64,000 nt of DNA, from the NCBI RefSeq assembly GCF_002101555.1, contig NZ_LQOL01000042.1, forward strand, positions 62,001 to 126,000. Direction: 5' to 3'. The stretch's first letter is position 1, and the number at the start of each line of letters is the position of its first letter. The notes under the pieces were generated by a model. The model did not search any database and was not told the origin of the DNA. It was given only the letters and a program-made list of their open reading frames with translations. Origin of the DNA: Mycolicibacterium canariasense. Its GTDB lineage: Bacteria > Actinomycetota > Actinomycetes > Mycobacteriales > Mycobacteriaceae. Positions 9,624 through 19,076 of the stretch are shown piece by piece. Both the position numbers and the translations under genes were made by a program.

Positions 9624-11117
9624 TCAACGCCGTTGCCCGCGTGCCGGCCCCGCCCGTCTCACCCGTGCCACGGCTCGGCCGGTGACATCGGCCAACAGTT
9701 TGCGGGTCACTCCGCTCACCAGCAGCAAAGGCACGTATAGGCAACTGGCGAGTGCACATCCACCGACCAGGGTGGCCACTGTCGACTGCAGATCCACGTA
9801 ACTATCGGCCACCCGCACGGCTCCACCGGCAGCGAAGCCACAGAACAGGACGTGCAGGCCGGTGCGCAGGAACATCCAGGCCGGCATGCCGGCACATCGT
9901 TTGAGCCACCAGAGACTGATGAACCAGGACAGCGCCAGACCTGTCGTAAAACCCCACGCGACACCCTGAACCCCGGCGACCGATCCGGTGAGGATACAGG
10001 CGACGAGCATCGGCTTGGTGACGAGGCTGAAGTAGAACAGCTGCTTCGCATTCCCCGAAGCAAGAAACCCCCAATACGAGATGTAGCTGAGCACCTGCGC
10101 AGCACCGCCGATCGAGAGGATCGCCAACAACGGCGCCGATTGGCCCCATTTTGGTCCGAGGACGAGGTGCACCAGAGGTTCGGCAAGCGCTGCTGTGAAT
10201 GTGAAAACGTAAATGAGACCCGCTGACAAGACGACCTGCGCCTTCCATAGTAGCGGGTAGAAATCGTTGCCCTCGTGATGTTTTCGTGACAGTAGCGGCA
10301 GAGCGACGTTGGTAAGGGGGGCCAAGAGTTGATTCGCCGGCACGGAGAATATCTGGAAAGCCCGGTTGTACAGACCGAGCGGACCAGCCCCCCACCGAAC
10401 ACCGATCAGATAGCTGTCCGTGTTCGACGCTACATAGTTGATCAGTTGCGAAGCACCCGAGTGCGCACCGAAGAGGTAGAGCGCCTTCATTCCCGGCTCG
10501 CGACGCGGAGGCCCCGGCCGCCAGCGGGTGACGATCATCCGAAGGATCAGCAGTGAGCCATACGCGCCGAGCATCTGGATGACGAGCGACCAGTAGCTCG
10601 CCCCGGCGACGGCGGCGCCGATTCCGGCGGCGAGTCCGATCACCTGGGATGCCGTGTCGGTGACGGTCAGCGCGACGAAACGGAAATCCCGCGCGAGCCG
10701 AACTTGGAACTGGGCTTGCAGCGCGTTGATCGTGAAGGCGAACGCAACGAACGGTGCAATTTCCCGCAGCACGGGTTCGCCGTACATCCGCGCGACCGCA
10801 GGCGCCGCCAACGTCAGCGTCGCTGTCATCACCATCCCGACAAGCACATTGGTCCAGAACAGGTTGCTCGCCTGACCGTGACTCAGCTTGGACGTTTGGA
10901 TCGCGGCCTGACTGAGTCCGAAGTCACGGAGTAGCTCGCCCAACATCACGAAGACGGCCAACATCGCTATCAGACCGATCTCGTACGGGCTCAACAGGCG
11001 CGAGAAGGCAACCAGACCGATCAGCTGCACAAATGCCTTAATGAGCTGGCCCGCGATCGTAACGGCGCCGGCCCTTGTCGCGGACGTAGAACGAACCTCG
11101 TCAGTGGGTCGTGACAT
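9624..11117 (-). CDS. Wzx-like oligosaccharide flippase (MOP superfamily)
   Basis: 497 residues with about 12-14 hydrophobic segments across the length and no soluble domain. N-terminal FSRLLSPYEIGLIAMLAVFV, ending a first helix pair, and later RWGAGPLGLYNRAFQI are typical of the polysaccharide biosynthesis/PST branch of the MOP flippases. These proteins move lipid-linked repeat units across the inner membrane, feeding a Wzy polymerase. It is the last gene of the minus-strand run Tat lipoprotein, 165-residue protein, GH5-like lipoprotein, flippase, with only 16 bp separating it from the lipoprotein gene, so the four are probably one operon. Confidence 0.88.
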   Translation of the reverse strand: MSRPTDEVRSTSATRAGAVTIAGQLIKAFVQLIGLVAFSRLLSPYEIGLIAMLAVFVMLGELLRDFGLSQAAIQTSKLSHGQASNLFWTNVLVGMVMTATLTLAAPAVARMYGEPVLREIAPFVAFAFTINALQAQFQVRLARDFRFVALTVTDTASQVIGLAAGIGAAVAGASYWSLVIQMLGAYGSLLILRMIVTRWRPGPPRREPGMKALYLFGAHSGASQLINYVASNTDSYLIGVRWGAGPLGLYNRAFQIFSVPANQLLAPLTNVALPLLSRKHHEGNDFYPLLWKAQVVLSAGLIYVFTFTAALAEPLVHLVLGPKWGQSAPLLAILSIGGAAQVLSYISYWGFLASGNAKQLFYFSLVTKPMLVACILTGSVAGVQGVAWGFTTGLALSWFISLWWLKRCAGMPAWMFLRTGLHVLFCGFAAGGAVRVADSYVDLQSTVATLVGGCALASCLYVPLLLVSGVTRKLLADVTGRAVARVRRAGPARGQRR

Positions 11118-11133
11118 CCAGATCGGCCCGTCG

Positions 11134-12399
11134 CTAGTCGAACTCGCGGAGCAGGCCGGTCAGAATCGCGCGCTGCCCGGTGCTGACAGAAAGCGGGCTA
11201 CCGCTCTGCGCGAACCCGCTGTTGTCCCACACCCCGAACTTGTCGGTATCCGCGGCGCCTTGATCCGCAAGCCCCCACACGATCGACCCCAACACACTGG
11301 GAAGATTGTGTAGATCCCTCCCACTGACGATGCGGCCCGTCTGTTGGGCGGGCGTCAAGGATTGTGGAGTGCCGAACTCGCCCACCAGGATCGGCTTCCC
11401 CAGACCGGATAAGCCCGCGATTCGTGCGACGTCGACATTCTCCAGATAGATGTGAATGTCGATGAAATCGGATCCGCCGTTCGCCGTCCACGCTTGATAC
11501 GGGATCGAGCTCTGGTCGGCCCAGAAATCGTCGGCATTGTCGAAGCCGTCCGACGAACTGGACGTCGTGAGGGGAACATTCGGGGCGACCGACCTGATGG
11601 CGCTATACAAGTCGAGCACGTTGCTCACCGTCAGGCCGTCATCCTTGCCGGAACCTTCTTGGAACACATCGAAACCGACGACATTCGGGTACGCAGCCAG
11701 TGCCTTCGCCACTGCCGTGACCGCACCGACGCGGTCGGGGTTCGTGTAGTCGAACTTCGTACCGTCCCAGAATGCCCACTTCTCACACAGTGCCGGGTAC
11801 AGCATCATTCCGAGCGATTCGGTGTATTCCGCGAGCTGCCGCCATCTGGCGATGTACTGCTCCAGGGTGATTGCCGGATAGTTGTCCCCGGCGGGCAGGA
11901 AGATGATGCCCGGATTGCCGATGAGCCGTACGGTGTTCATGCCCAATAGCCGGGCACGGTCGATCTGCGGGCGTATCCAATCGTCCCAGTCCCATTCGGA
12001 GAACAGACCACCCCACGATGCCCCGTCCGGCTTGACGACGATGTTGCCTCCCCTGATCTTGATACCGGGGATGAGGGTGGGAAGGCCGGCAGCCGCCGGA
12101 ACTGAGGCGACGCGAGCGGCGGCAGCGGCGTTACCAGGCCGCACCGACTCCCCGCGAAGCGTCGTGGTCTCTGCATGCCAGAACGGCCGGCCATCAGCAC
12201 CCGTGCCGTCGAGCACGCCGCCTCGGCTGACGCCGTCGGGCACCACGCGGCTCGCTACCGAACCAAGGGCGGCAGTCGGCGACGACGCATCCTGAGCTGT
12301 GGCACGCTGCTCGAGAGAGCAACCCGCGACCAGAACAAGGACCATTACCACCAGCGCCCCGGCACGTCGCATGCCCAGCTCACCACTCTTCTTCACCAA
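11134..12399 (-). CDS. Secreted GH5-like glycosidase lipoprotein
   Basis: 421 residues. A lipoprotein signal peptide ends in LVAGC (Cys27 from the start at 12399; an internal Met10 at 12372 is an equally good start). The mature part is a TIM-barrel of the cellulase/GH5 type: GANTVRLIG-like NTVRLIGNPG, then GFDVFQEG where the acid/base Glu lies, and LVGEFGTP containing the nucleophile Glu. The usual Asn before the acid/base Glu is Gln here, which is unusual for GH5. Its place between the flippase and a Tat lipoprotein suggests it trims or processes the exported polysaccharide outside the membrane. The true substrate is unknown. Confidence 0.8.
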   Translation of the reverse strand: MVKKSGELGMRRAGALVVMVLVLVAGCSLEQRATAQDASSPTAALGSVASRVVPDGVSRGGVLDGTGADGRPFWHAETTTLRGESVRPGNAAAAARVASVPAAAGLPTLIPGIKIRGGNIVVKPDGASWGGLFSEWDWDDWIRPQIDRARLLGMNTVRLIGNPGIIFLPAGDNYPAITLEQYIARWRQLAEYTESLGMMLYPALCEKWAFWDGTKFDYTNPDRVGAVTAVAKALAAYPNVVGFDVFQEGSGKDDGLTVSNVLDLYSAIRSVAPNVPLTTSSSSDGFDNADDFWADQSSIPYQAWTANGGSDFIDIHIYLENVDVARIAGLSGLGKPILVGEFGTPQSLTPAQQTGRIVSGRDLHNLPSVLGSIVWGLADQGAADTDKFGVWDNSGFAQSGSPLSVSTGQRAILTGLLREFD

Positions 12400-12436
12400 C
12401 GCACGCCCCGGGCCGTATCCATGATGTGAGCCTCGG

Positions 12437-12934
12437 TCAGGTCCTTGGTGTGACTTGAAGGTTGATATAGAGCCCCGGGTTACTTCCCCCTGTGAATTGC
12501 GGATCGAGCAATACGCGGACCCGCCTGGGGTGATTGCGAATGGTCCGTTTCACCGTCACCGGCAGGATCGAGGCTTCGTTCGCGACCACCGGCGCTGGCA
12601 GATTCGGGCCGTGCCAAGGCACACCCTCGGCGATGTCAGAGACGAAATTCTCCTCGGCAAGGTCATACCAGCGATTCTTGGTGTATTGGAAGCCATCCAT
12701 GTTGTCGAGGCAATACTGGAATCTCACACCGAGCGACCACGCCGACGGCTCACCAACCACCGATTCGACGCCGAGCACCCACGTCAGCGTCTCCGCCCAT
12801 CCGAAATCCATGGGATGCCCCGGCTGCGCCAGGCTGATCCGGCCCTTCGCCGACGCCGGTCGGACCGGCCCCTGGCCGAGTCCGTCCGTCGACGAAGACG
12901 ACACGAGTATCTGGGTCTTGGATAACCGCAACAT
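12437..12934 (-). CDS. Hypothetical protein translationally coupled to Tat lipoprotein
   Basis: 165 residues, family not recognised. It has no signal peptide, membrane segment or known catalytic motif. The composition is mixed alpha/beta with many Trp, Tyr and Phe (WAETLTWVLGVES, MDGFQYTKNRWYDLAEENF). The start ATG shares its A with the stop TGA of the upstream gene (TGATG), a classic coupling arrangement, so the two proteins are probably made together. The 37-bp gap to the GH5-like gene places it in the same operon. The aromatic-rich surface would suit carbohydrate binding, but this is only a guess. Confidence 0.65.
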   Translation of the reverse strand: MLRLSKTQILVSSSSTDGLGQGPVRPASAKGRISLAQPGHPMDFGWAETLTWVLGVESVVGEPSAWSLGVRFQYCLDNMDGFQYTKNRWYDLAEENFVSDIAEGVPWHGPNLPAPVVANEASILPVTVKRTIRNHPRRVRVLLDPQFTGGSNPGLYINLQVTPRT

Positions 12935-13851
12935 CAGCCCGCCTCCTCATTGACGCTGGCGACAGCCTGGTCGACGACGATGAACGATTCTCCAGAGCCG
13001 GGCGGTCCAGGATAGGCGGCCACGCCGAAGTTCAGCCCACCCGCGAACGAGGCCATTGCGCCACCGCGCTGGGGGTTGTGGTTAGCGCTACCGCCGCCCG
13101 AGTTGGTCAAGTCGAACGTTCGGCTGTTCACCTGACAGGAGTGGTAACCGCCCGCGCCGTCATTGGCATCCAAATCGACTGTGAGACTGAGCCAGTCGAA
13201 GTTGAACTTGTTCTCGTTGTCACCGGCCACGAGGTCAGCGCCGGTATAGACGTCTTGCCACTTCTGATCGTTGTCGGAAATAGACAGCTTGCGCGACTCC
13301 CCTGTCGCCTTACGGCTGATCTGGAGCCTGAAGAAGGACCGCCGCGAGTTGTCCCACGCCTGCGTATCGATCATCAGCGAGAACCCACCCAGCGAAGCCG
13401 TGGACTCGTCCGACCCGTGAGCGATATAGCAGGAGAACGTGACCAGCCGGGCGTCGTAGTAGCGAGACAGGTTTTTGAAGGCGGACGCAGTCGCCGGCGC
13501 CCAACCATCTGCGTAGCCCTCGTCCGGTGCAGCGGAACAGCCGATCATCAGCGCATGGCTGCCGGAGAACACCGGGTACGAGGTGAGCGAAAGCGCAGTC
13601 GCAGGCCCCCGTCCGTTGTAATGGTCACGCCAGCCGTTGAAGCCGTCGTCAAACGTGTCGTGGAAGAGAAGCGTGCCGCGCAGCGGATTCCGCTGCGGCG
13701 CCCGGGCCGTTTCGATGAATGACTCCTCGGCATTCTGCGAGACGGCAGATCCGTCACGCGAGCACGAACTCAAGGCCATGCTCGCACCCGCTGTCGCAAC
13801 CGCCGCGCCGGCAGCGCCCAGGACCGACCTGCGCGACATGTCCCAACTCAT
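12934..13851 (-). CDS. Tat-exported lipoprotein with jelly-roll-like polysaccharide-binding appearance
   Basis: 305 residues. The N terminus has twin arginines (SRRSVLGAAG), a hydrophobic stretch and LSSC with Cys30, which indicates Tat export and lipid anchoring. The mature protein begins a domain with FHDTFDDGFNGWRDHYNG and continues with alternating hydrophobic strands (FSCYIAHGS, FFRLQIS, FDWLSLTVDLD), resembling the concanavalin-like sandwich of polysaccharide lyases and binding proteins. I see no certain catalytic residues. It heads the minus-strand operon containing the coupled 165-residue protein, GH5-like protein and Wzx. A role in recognising or cutting the exopolysaccharide is inferred. 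Confidence 0.75.
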   Translation of the reverse strand: MSWDMSRRSVLGAAGAAVATAGASMALSSCSRDGSAVSQNAEESFIETARAPQRNPLRGTLLFHDTFDDGFNGWRDHYNGRGPATALSLTSYPVFSGSHALMIGCSAAPDEGYADGWAPATASAFKNLSRYYDARLVTFSCYIAHGSDESTASLGGFSLMIDTQAWDNSRRSFFRLQISRKATGESRKLSISDNDQKWQDVYTGADLVAGDNENKFNFDWLSLTVDLDANDGAGGYHSCQVNSRTFDLTNSGGGSANHNPQRGGAMASFAGGLNFGVAAYPGPPGSGESFIVVDQAVASVNEEAG

Positions 13852-14814
13852 TTCGCGATTGCTTTCACTGTGCAGTCCTTTTCATCGGCTTCGGTTGACT
13901 GATGGAAAGTGCGGTGTCCGACATCGACCTCGACGATGGTGTATCGATCATCCCGAACCGACGACGTTTCGCAACCGCGGCGCGCAGTATTGTTTTCCGT
14001 TTGTATAGCTGGGCAGGGCTGGACGTGCCGCACCAGTCGGTGGGAAGGCCAACATGCCACGGTTACTCGATTCTCGGCGTGAAAGGTTCGCGTCGGTCGG
14101 ATAGTACCGGGCTATCAGCCGTTGCGTTCCTGTGAAAATTCAACGTCTCTAACCGATTTGGGAAGACGTGCGCCCACACACCATCCAGACGCGAAATGCT
14201 GTGCGAAAAGGTTGTTTAGACCGCTACCAACCGCCACTCTCCGAGATCCCGGATCCAACAAGGGAATTTGTGCTGCGACCGAAGCCAGCAACGCCACCCC
14301 GAGGCCACGTCATCAATAGCCGTCATCACAACGGAGCCAGTGAATTTGCCCATGTTGCCTGCGCTCAGCGGGCGGACCCGCGGCGACTGGCGAGCATCGA
14401 ATTCGCTAGCACTCAGCCGAAAACGTCTCAGCCGAGCAACTTTCCGTCCGATTGCACAAAGTCTCGTAATCCGCGGCGTTCAGCGTGCACCATTGCGATA
14501 CCTTCTTGTGTGGTGTTGATCCAATCGACACTGCTCAGGTCCTTCTTCGGAGGACAGCCATTCGGGGTCATCGGGAGTTGCCGACGACTGTGGAGATGAC
14601 CACCTCGCTTCCCCACCCGGCAACTGTCTAGGTCGCATTCGGATGGGTGGTACCCGCCGAGGGATCGGCGTACGCCATCCCACCACCCAGCGCGAGCATG
14701 GTGACGATATGACCCCGACTGCCGTTACCGCCAATGGCTGACTCCGATCACTCAGGATCGGCTGAGCATACCGCCGCAGCATCGGAAACGCGGACCGAAA
14801 ATGGCGCCGGCGTC
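13852..14814. other. Non-coding gap at island edge
   Basis: About 960 bases without a supported gene. Open frames are short and lack signatures. The left end should carry the promoter of the Tat lipoprotein operon. The right end runs into a FAAL remnant, so this stretch probably contains decayed sequence from the insertion or deletion that separated fadD from the PE gene. I saw no transposase, integrase or tRNA in it. Confidence 0.6.
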
Positions 14815-14880
14815 AAATCCAGCCGTGCGGCGTGCATCGAGCACCATCGCCAGGGGAGATTCGCCCGGCTGGACGCCTAA
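14815..14880 (+). pseudogene. Remnant of a FAAL (fadD) 3' end
   Basis: In frame with a TAA stop, the translation includes [15 protein letters not shown]. The intact FAAL at 1264-2976 ends CVEQHRQGQFVRLDA: 11 of 15 residues are the same, and by my count about 49 of 66 bases match. Nothing FAAL-like can be traced upstream. The stop TAA overlaps the stop TAG of the convergent PE gene by 4 bp, exactly as the intact FAAL overlaps the wzy-like gene. In TPP loci a fadD23 gene neighbours PE, so this is most simply the tail of the original fadD23. Confidence 0.8.
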
Positions 14881-16007
14881 CGCCCGTTGTGATCCAGCAC
14901 GTACTGCAACCCGGCCATCAGCTGCGAAAGCGGATCGGTCCCGGTGCTGCCGAAGGCAGCCTCACTGGCCCCCGCGGTGACGACCGCAGGGTCGTAGCCG
15001 CGGACGGGATCCACTGTGATGGGAGCGGTCAGCGGGTTGTCGTTACGCGTATATCCGGCATCCACATAGGGTTTCAGCACTCCATCGAGCTTGTTCAGCG
15101 TGTCCTCGTCCACCCCGAGGTATTTGAACGGGAGAACCAGCGGCAGATGTTGCTCGGGGATCATGTACGTCGTCGTCTTCGCACCCCGCGAGTTGTATGT
15201 CACCGCGATGTTCTGGGGCGGCACATTCGATGGGTTGGTGAATGCCACCGCGGTGTGACCGGTCGCCAGGCCCACGATGGCGTTCGCGACGGAGATGAAG
15301 TTGTCCTGACGCTGCGGCCAGTCGGCGATGCTGTCGTACGGGGAGATGAACTGGTAGGTGTCGTACTGGCTGTCGACCTCCGGCGGCATCTTGAAGTCCA
15401 GCGACGGGACTACGCTGCCCACCGGGAAGTTCTGTCGCAGGAAGCTCTGGCCGAAGGGGTGGGTGGCCAGCGGATCGCCGAAGGTTGCGAAGGACAACTG
15501 ATTCGGCGGCGGCGCAGCCGGATCGTTGGCCAGCCGGTTCTTCACCGCGTTGAGCACCATGGCACCCTCGGACAACCCCATGGCGGTGCCACTGCCGCCG
15601 GCTTGAATCGCGCGGATCAGGTTGCCCTCACCAACGTCAACCGATTCACCAATACTCGGGCCGTCGAGTCCGAGACCCGGGAAACCGTCATCCAGCTTCC
15701 CGATGCCTGGGAACAGTCGTTCCAGGGTGTGCCCCTGTACCTGGCCTGCCGGGTACCAGATGTTCTGGCGGTCCAATCCGGGGAACCAGTCCGCGCCGGT
15801 GCGGCGGATGTACTCGTCGTAGGGAATGCCCAGCACGTGCGCGCCGCCGAGAGCGTAGGCCTTGCCCGGTGTGCCGCGCGGCGTCGCAGTGTCGGTACCG
15901 ACGCCCGGCGCCGGCGCCGGCTCGTCGGCACCCGCCACGCCAAGACCGGACGGCCCGATGGCGCTCACGGTCAGCACCACGGTCGCGGCAGCGAGTAGTT
16001 TCTTCAT
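14877..16007 (-). CDS. PE-PPE-domain (alpha/beta-hydrolase) exported protein of the TPP locus
   Basis: 376 residues from ATG 16007, which overlaps the mmpL stop by 4 bp (ATGA). It has a Sec signal peptide ([10 protein letters not shown], cleavage near VAGA-DEP). The mature part is a PE-PPE domain of the serine alpha/beta-hydrolase fold: the nucleophile elbow is GLSEG with Ser146, and FGDP follows. In the sulfolipid and PAT loci, Chp-type relatives transesterify acyl trehaloses. In the TPP locus the homologue (called PE) is needed for the last acylation step. It should act outside the membrane on lipid exported by the neighbouring MmpL. It is last in the papA-mmpL-PE run. Confidence 0.87.
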   Translation of the reverse strand: MKKLLAAATVVLTVSAIGPSGLGVAGADEPAPAPGVGTDTATPRGTPGKAYALGGAHVLGIPYDEYIRRTGADWFPGLDRQNIWYPAGQVQGHTLERLFPGIGKLDDGFPGLGLDGPSIGESVDVGEGNLIRAIQAGGSGTAMGLSEGAMVLNAVKNRLANDPAAPPPNQLSFATFGDPLATHPFGQSFLRQNFPVGSVVPSLDFKMPPEVDSQYDTYQFISPYDSIADWPQRQDNFISVANAIVGLATGHTAVAFTNPSNVPPQNIAVTYNSRGAKTTTYMIPEQHLPLVLPFKYLGVDEDTLNKLDGVLKPYVDAGYTRNDNPLTAPITVDPVRGYDPAVVTAGASEAAFGSTGTDPLSQLMAGLQYVLDHNGR

Positions 16008-18982
16008 CCCTGGCTGCTCCCCTGCGCTGTCACTCGTGATGGCCACCAGTTCGCCTTGCCTACCAGCGTAGCGATGGCGGGCACCGTGATCGTGCGGACC
16101 ACGAACGTGTCCAACAGGATCCCGGCACCGATGACGAACCCGCCTTGGACCACCGTACCGATGCTGGAGAACAACAGACCCCACATCGACGCGGCGAAGA
16201 TCAGGCCGGCCGCCGTGATGACGCCGCCCGTCGACGACAACGTGCGGATGATGCCGTAGCGGCTGCCGTGCGGCGACTCGTCGCGCAGACGCGACGCGAA
16301 CAGCAGGTTGTAGTCCGCTCCCACGGCGACCAGCACCACGAAGGCCAGCGGTGGCACCGTCCAGTGCAACGGCTGGTGCAACAGGTACTGGAACACCAGG
16401 ACCCCGATGCCCAGCGCCGCGAAGTACGAAACGACCACGGAGCCAACGAGATACAGCGGCGCGATCAGCGATCGCAGCAGCAGCATCAAGGTCACCAGTA
16501 CCACGATCAGGGTGACGGCGATGATGAACCGGATATCGGCCTGGTAGTAGTCCCGGGTGTCGCGCAGTGCGGCGGGATAGCCACCCATCGAGATCGACGC
16601 GTCCGCCAGCGAGGTGTTCGGCTGGGCGCCCCTGGCGGCATCGCGGATCGCGTCGACCTGGTCCATTGCCTCGACGCTGAACGGGTCGAGTTTGGTGAGC
16701 ACCAGATAACGCGCCGAGTGACCGTCGGGCGAGATGAACATCTTCGATGCGGCCTTGAAGTCCGGCAGCTCCAGCACCTCGGGCGGAATGTTGAAACCGG
16801 CCATCGCCGGGCCCGCCGCGTTCTGCTTCATCGACAACAGGAAGGCCGACGCCTGGTCGAGCCCGTTGCGCATCAGCTGGATCTGGTCGACCACCTGGTT
16901 CACCCCGGTCGCCACCTCCCGGCTGCCGGTGGCCGAACGGTCGGCCTGCTGCCGGAGCTTGCCCAGCGTGGCCTGCGCGCCGGCGGGCGAGTCCAGCCCC
17001 ATCGTCTTCATCAACTTGGTGAGGGTGGTGAAGGCGTTACCGAGCTGATTCAGCGAGGCGTTCAGCGACTGCCTGTCCTGCATCGACTGCAGTTGCCCGG
17101 CGAGGTTGTTGATCTCGTCGAGGGTGCCGTCCTGACGCGCCTGGGCCAGCCGCGAGAAATGGGCTCGGGTTTCGCTGCATGAGGGGTCGAGATCGCAGGT
17201 GACGTTGCCCTGCAGCGCGGCCAGTACCGGGCCGACCCAGCCGAACATGTCCTTGGCCGCCGTGACGCTGATCCCCATCGAATTGCCGAGCTGGTTGATG
17301 CTGTCGACCAGCTTGGCGCCGACCTCGACGTTGCGGACGAGCTTGTCGCCGCCGTACTGACCACGCATCGAGGAGAACGCGTTGACCATCTGCTGGATGC
17401 TGGTGGCGATCCCGTTGACCTGGCCGCGCACGTCCCCGAGCCCGGTGGCCAGGGTGTCGGCACCCTTGGACAGCCGGTTGAGGTCGTCCATGTTGTCGGC
17501 GATCATGGCCGACCCGGTGCCCAGCCGGTCACCGACGAGGCCCGCCTGGTAGGTGGCCCGAAACTCTTGCGGCACCACACCGAGCGGGCGGGTGATGCCG
17601 CTGACCATCCCGATATCGGGCACCTGGGTGATGCGTTCGGCCATCTGCTCGAGGTCGGCCAGCGCTTGCGGGGTGCGCAGGTCGTGCGGGGAGCGCACCA
17701 GCACATAGGACGGGATGGACTGATTGAGGTCGAAATGCCGCTCCAACGCGGCATAGCCCACCGAGCTGGGGTCCGTTGCCGGCACGGCCTTGCGGTCGTC
17801 GTAGTTGTATCGGGCCAGCCCGACACAACCGGCGAGCAGGAGCAGCACCAGCATGCTGGCCACCAGGTGCAGCCGTGGCCGGCGCACGATGCGCGCACCT
17901 GAGCGCCGCCACATCCGGGCGGTCAGTTCGCGCCGCGGGGTGACCCAGCCGCGCGGCCCGACGATGGCCAGGATGGCCGGCAGCAGCGTCAGCGCGGCGA
18001 GGAACGCCACGCCGATACCGATCGCCGAGGACACCCCGACCGTGGAGAACACGCCCATCCGGGCGAAGCTGATGCCCAGGAAGGTGAGGCCGATGGTGGC
18101 GGCCGACGCGGTGATCACCTTGCCCACCGAACCCAGCGCGTGCCGCACCGCGACATCGGAGCTGTCCCCGAGCCGCACGTAATCGTGATAGCGGCTGATC
18201 AGGAAGACGGCATAGTCCGTCCCCGCTCCGGCGATGATCGCGCTGAGCAGGATGATGGCCTGATTCGACACCCCGAGGCCGGTCAGCTGCGACAACCCGG
18301 CCACCACGGACTGCGCGATCACCAGCGAGACGCCGATCCCGGTCAGCGGCAACAGCATGGTGATCGGATTGCGGTAGACCACCAGCAGCACCACCAGCAC
18401 CAGCACGCCGATCGCGATCTCGATCGGCAGGCGGTCCCGCTGACCCGCGGCGGTGAGGTCGGCGACGGTGGCCGCCGGCCCGGTCAGATGCACCTCCAGC
18501 GGGCCGCCGGCGGTGTTCTGCTTGACGATCTCGGCCACCCGGTTGAAGGCGGCATAGGACTGCGGGGTGCCCAGGGCGCCGGCCAGGCCCACCGGCAGCA
18601 CCCAGGACTTGTTGTCCTTGCTGGTCAAAAACGAACGCAGGGCAGGTGTTCCGACGAAATCCTGCAGCATGACGACGTCTTGCTGGTCGTCGCGCAACGC
18701 GTCCACCAGCTTGCGGTAGGTCGCCTCGTGTGCGGGCCCGAGTCCGTTCTCGTCGGTGAGCACCACCAACAGCAGATCGTCGCCGCCGGGTTCCTGGAAC
18801 GCCTCGGTCATCTGCCGGGCCGCGACATTGGACGGGGCATCGGCGGGCAGCATGGCCAGCGGGTGCTTCTGGGCCATCTCGTTGAGGCTGGGGAACGACA
18901 GGGGCAGCACCACCGCCAACGCCACCCAGAGCCCGATCACCGCGTAGGGGAACCGCACCACGAGGTCGGCTAGCCGTCGCAC
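16004..18982 (-). CDS. mmpL10: MmpL-family lipid transporter, MmpL10-like
   Basis: 992 residues, RND superfamily. It has an N-terminal membrane segment, a first periplasmic loop (about 40-190), five helices, a second large loop of about 350 residues (about 410-770) with long helical stretches and a Cys pair (CDLDPSC), and five C-terminal helices. The proton-relay DY pairs are present: GTDYAVF near residue 256 and GADYNLL near 888. There is no C-terminal cytosolic extension. The PapA, PE and bimodular PKS neighbours identify it as the TPP exporter rather than MmpL8, which belongs to sulfolipid loci. PapA lies 94 bp upstream and PE overlaps its stop, so one operon is likely. Confidence 0.9.
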   Translation of the reverse strand: MRRLADLVVRFPYAVIGLWVALAVVLPLSFPSLNEMAQKHPLAMLPADAPSNVAARQMTEAFQEPGGDDLLLVVLTDENGLGPAHEATYRKLVDALRDDQQDVVMLQDFVGTPALRSFLTSKDNKSWVLPVGLAGALGTPQSYAAFNRVAEIVKQNTAGGPLEVHLTGPAATVADLTAAGQRDRLPIEIAIGVLVLVVLLVVYRNPITMLLPLTGIGVSLVIAQSVVAGLSQLTGLGVSNQAIILLSAIIAGAGTDYAVFLISRYHDYVRLGDSSDVAVRHALGSVGKVITASAATIGLTFLGISFARMGVFSTVGVSSAIGIGVAFLAALTLLPAILAIVGPRGWVTPRRELTARMWRRSGARIVRRPRLHLVASMLVLLLLAGCVGLARYNYDDRKAVPATDPSSVGYAALERHFDLNQSIPSYVLVRSPHDLRTPQALADLEQMAERITQVPDIGMVSGITRPLGVVPQEFRATYQAGLVGDRLGTGSAMIADNMDDLNRLSKGADTLATGLGDVRGQVNGIATSIQQMVNAFSSMRGQYGGDKLVRNVEVGAKLVDSINQLGNSMGISVTAAKDMFGWVGPVLAALQGNVTCDLDPSCSETRAHFSRLAQARQDGTLDEINNLAGQLQSMQDRQSLNASLNQLGNAFTTLTKLMKTMGLDSPAGAQATLGKLRQQADRSATGSREVATGVNQVVDQIQLMRNGLDQASAFLLSMKQNAAGPAMAGFNIPPEVLELPDFKAASKMFISPDGHSARYLVLTKLDPFSVEAMDQVDAIRDAARGAQPNTSLADASISMGGYPAALRDTRDYYQADIRFIIAVTLIVVLVTLMLLLRSLIAPLYLVGSVVVSYFAALGIGVLVFQYLLHQPLHWTVPPLAFVVLVAVGADYNLLFASRLRDESPHGSRYGIIRTLSSTGGVITAAGLIFAASMWGLLFSSIGTVVQGGFVIGAGILLDTFVVRTITVPAIATLVGKANWWPSRVTAQGSSQG

Positions 18983-19076
18983 GTCGCCCCCAGCCGTGGT
19001 CCCTGCAGTCGGGTTGTCCCGAAGATCTTGCTCACCGGATCAGACCGCACTGGCCTCGCCGAACTCGTGCCGCGCG

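Noticed and set aside
14428-14616. 62-codon minus-strand frame in the gap at the island edge, with a fairly natural amino acid composition
   Set aside because: No ribosome site, no recognisable family and no neighbour logic; it may be a decayed gene fragment, but I cannot support it as a gene.
2973-14880. Integrative element with attachment sites at the two FAAL ends
   Set aside because: No integrase, tRNA or transposase is visible, the two ends are only about 74% identical, and polysaccharide genes also lie to the left of the FAAL; an insertion is suggested but not a specific element type.
14832-15998. 388-codon plus-strand frame opposite the PE gene
   Set aside because: Val/Arg/Gly-rich shadow with no domain; it begins inside the FAAL remnant but in a different frame.
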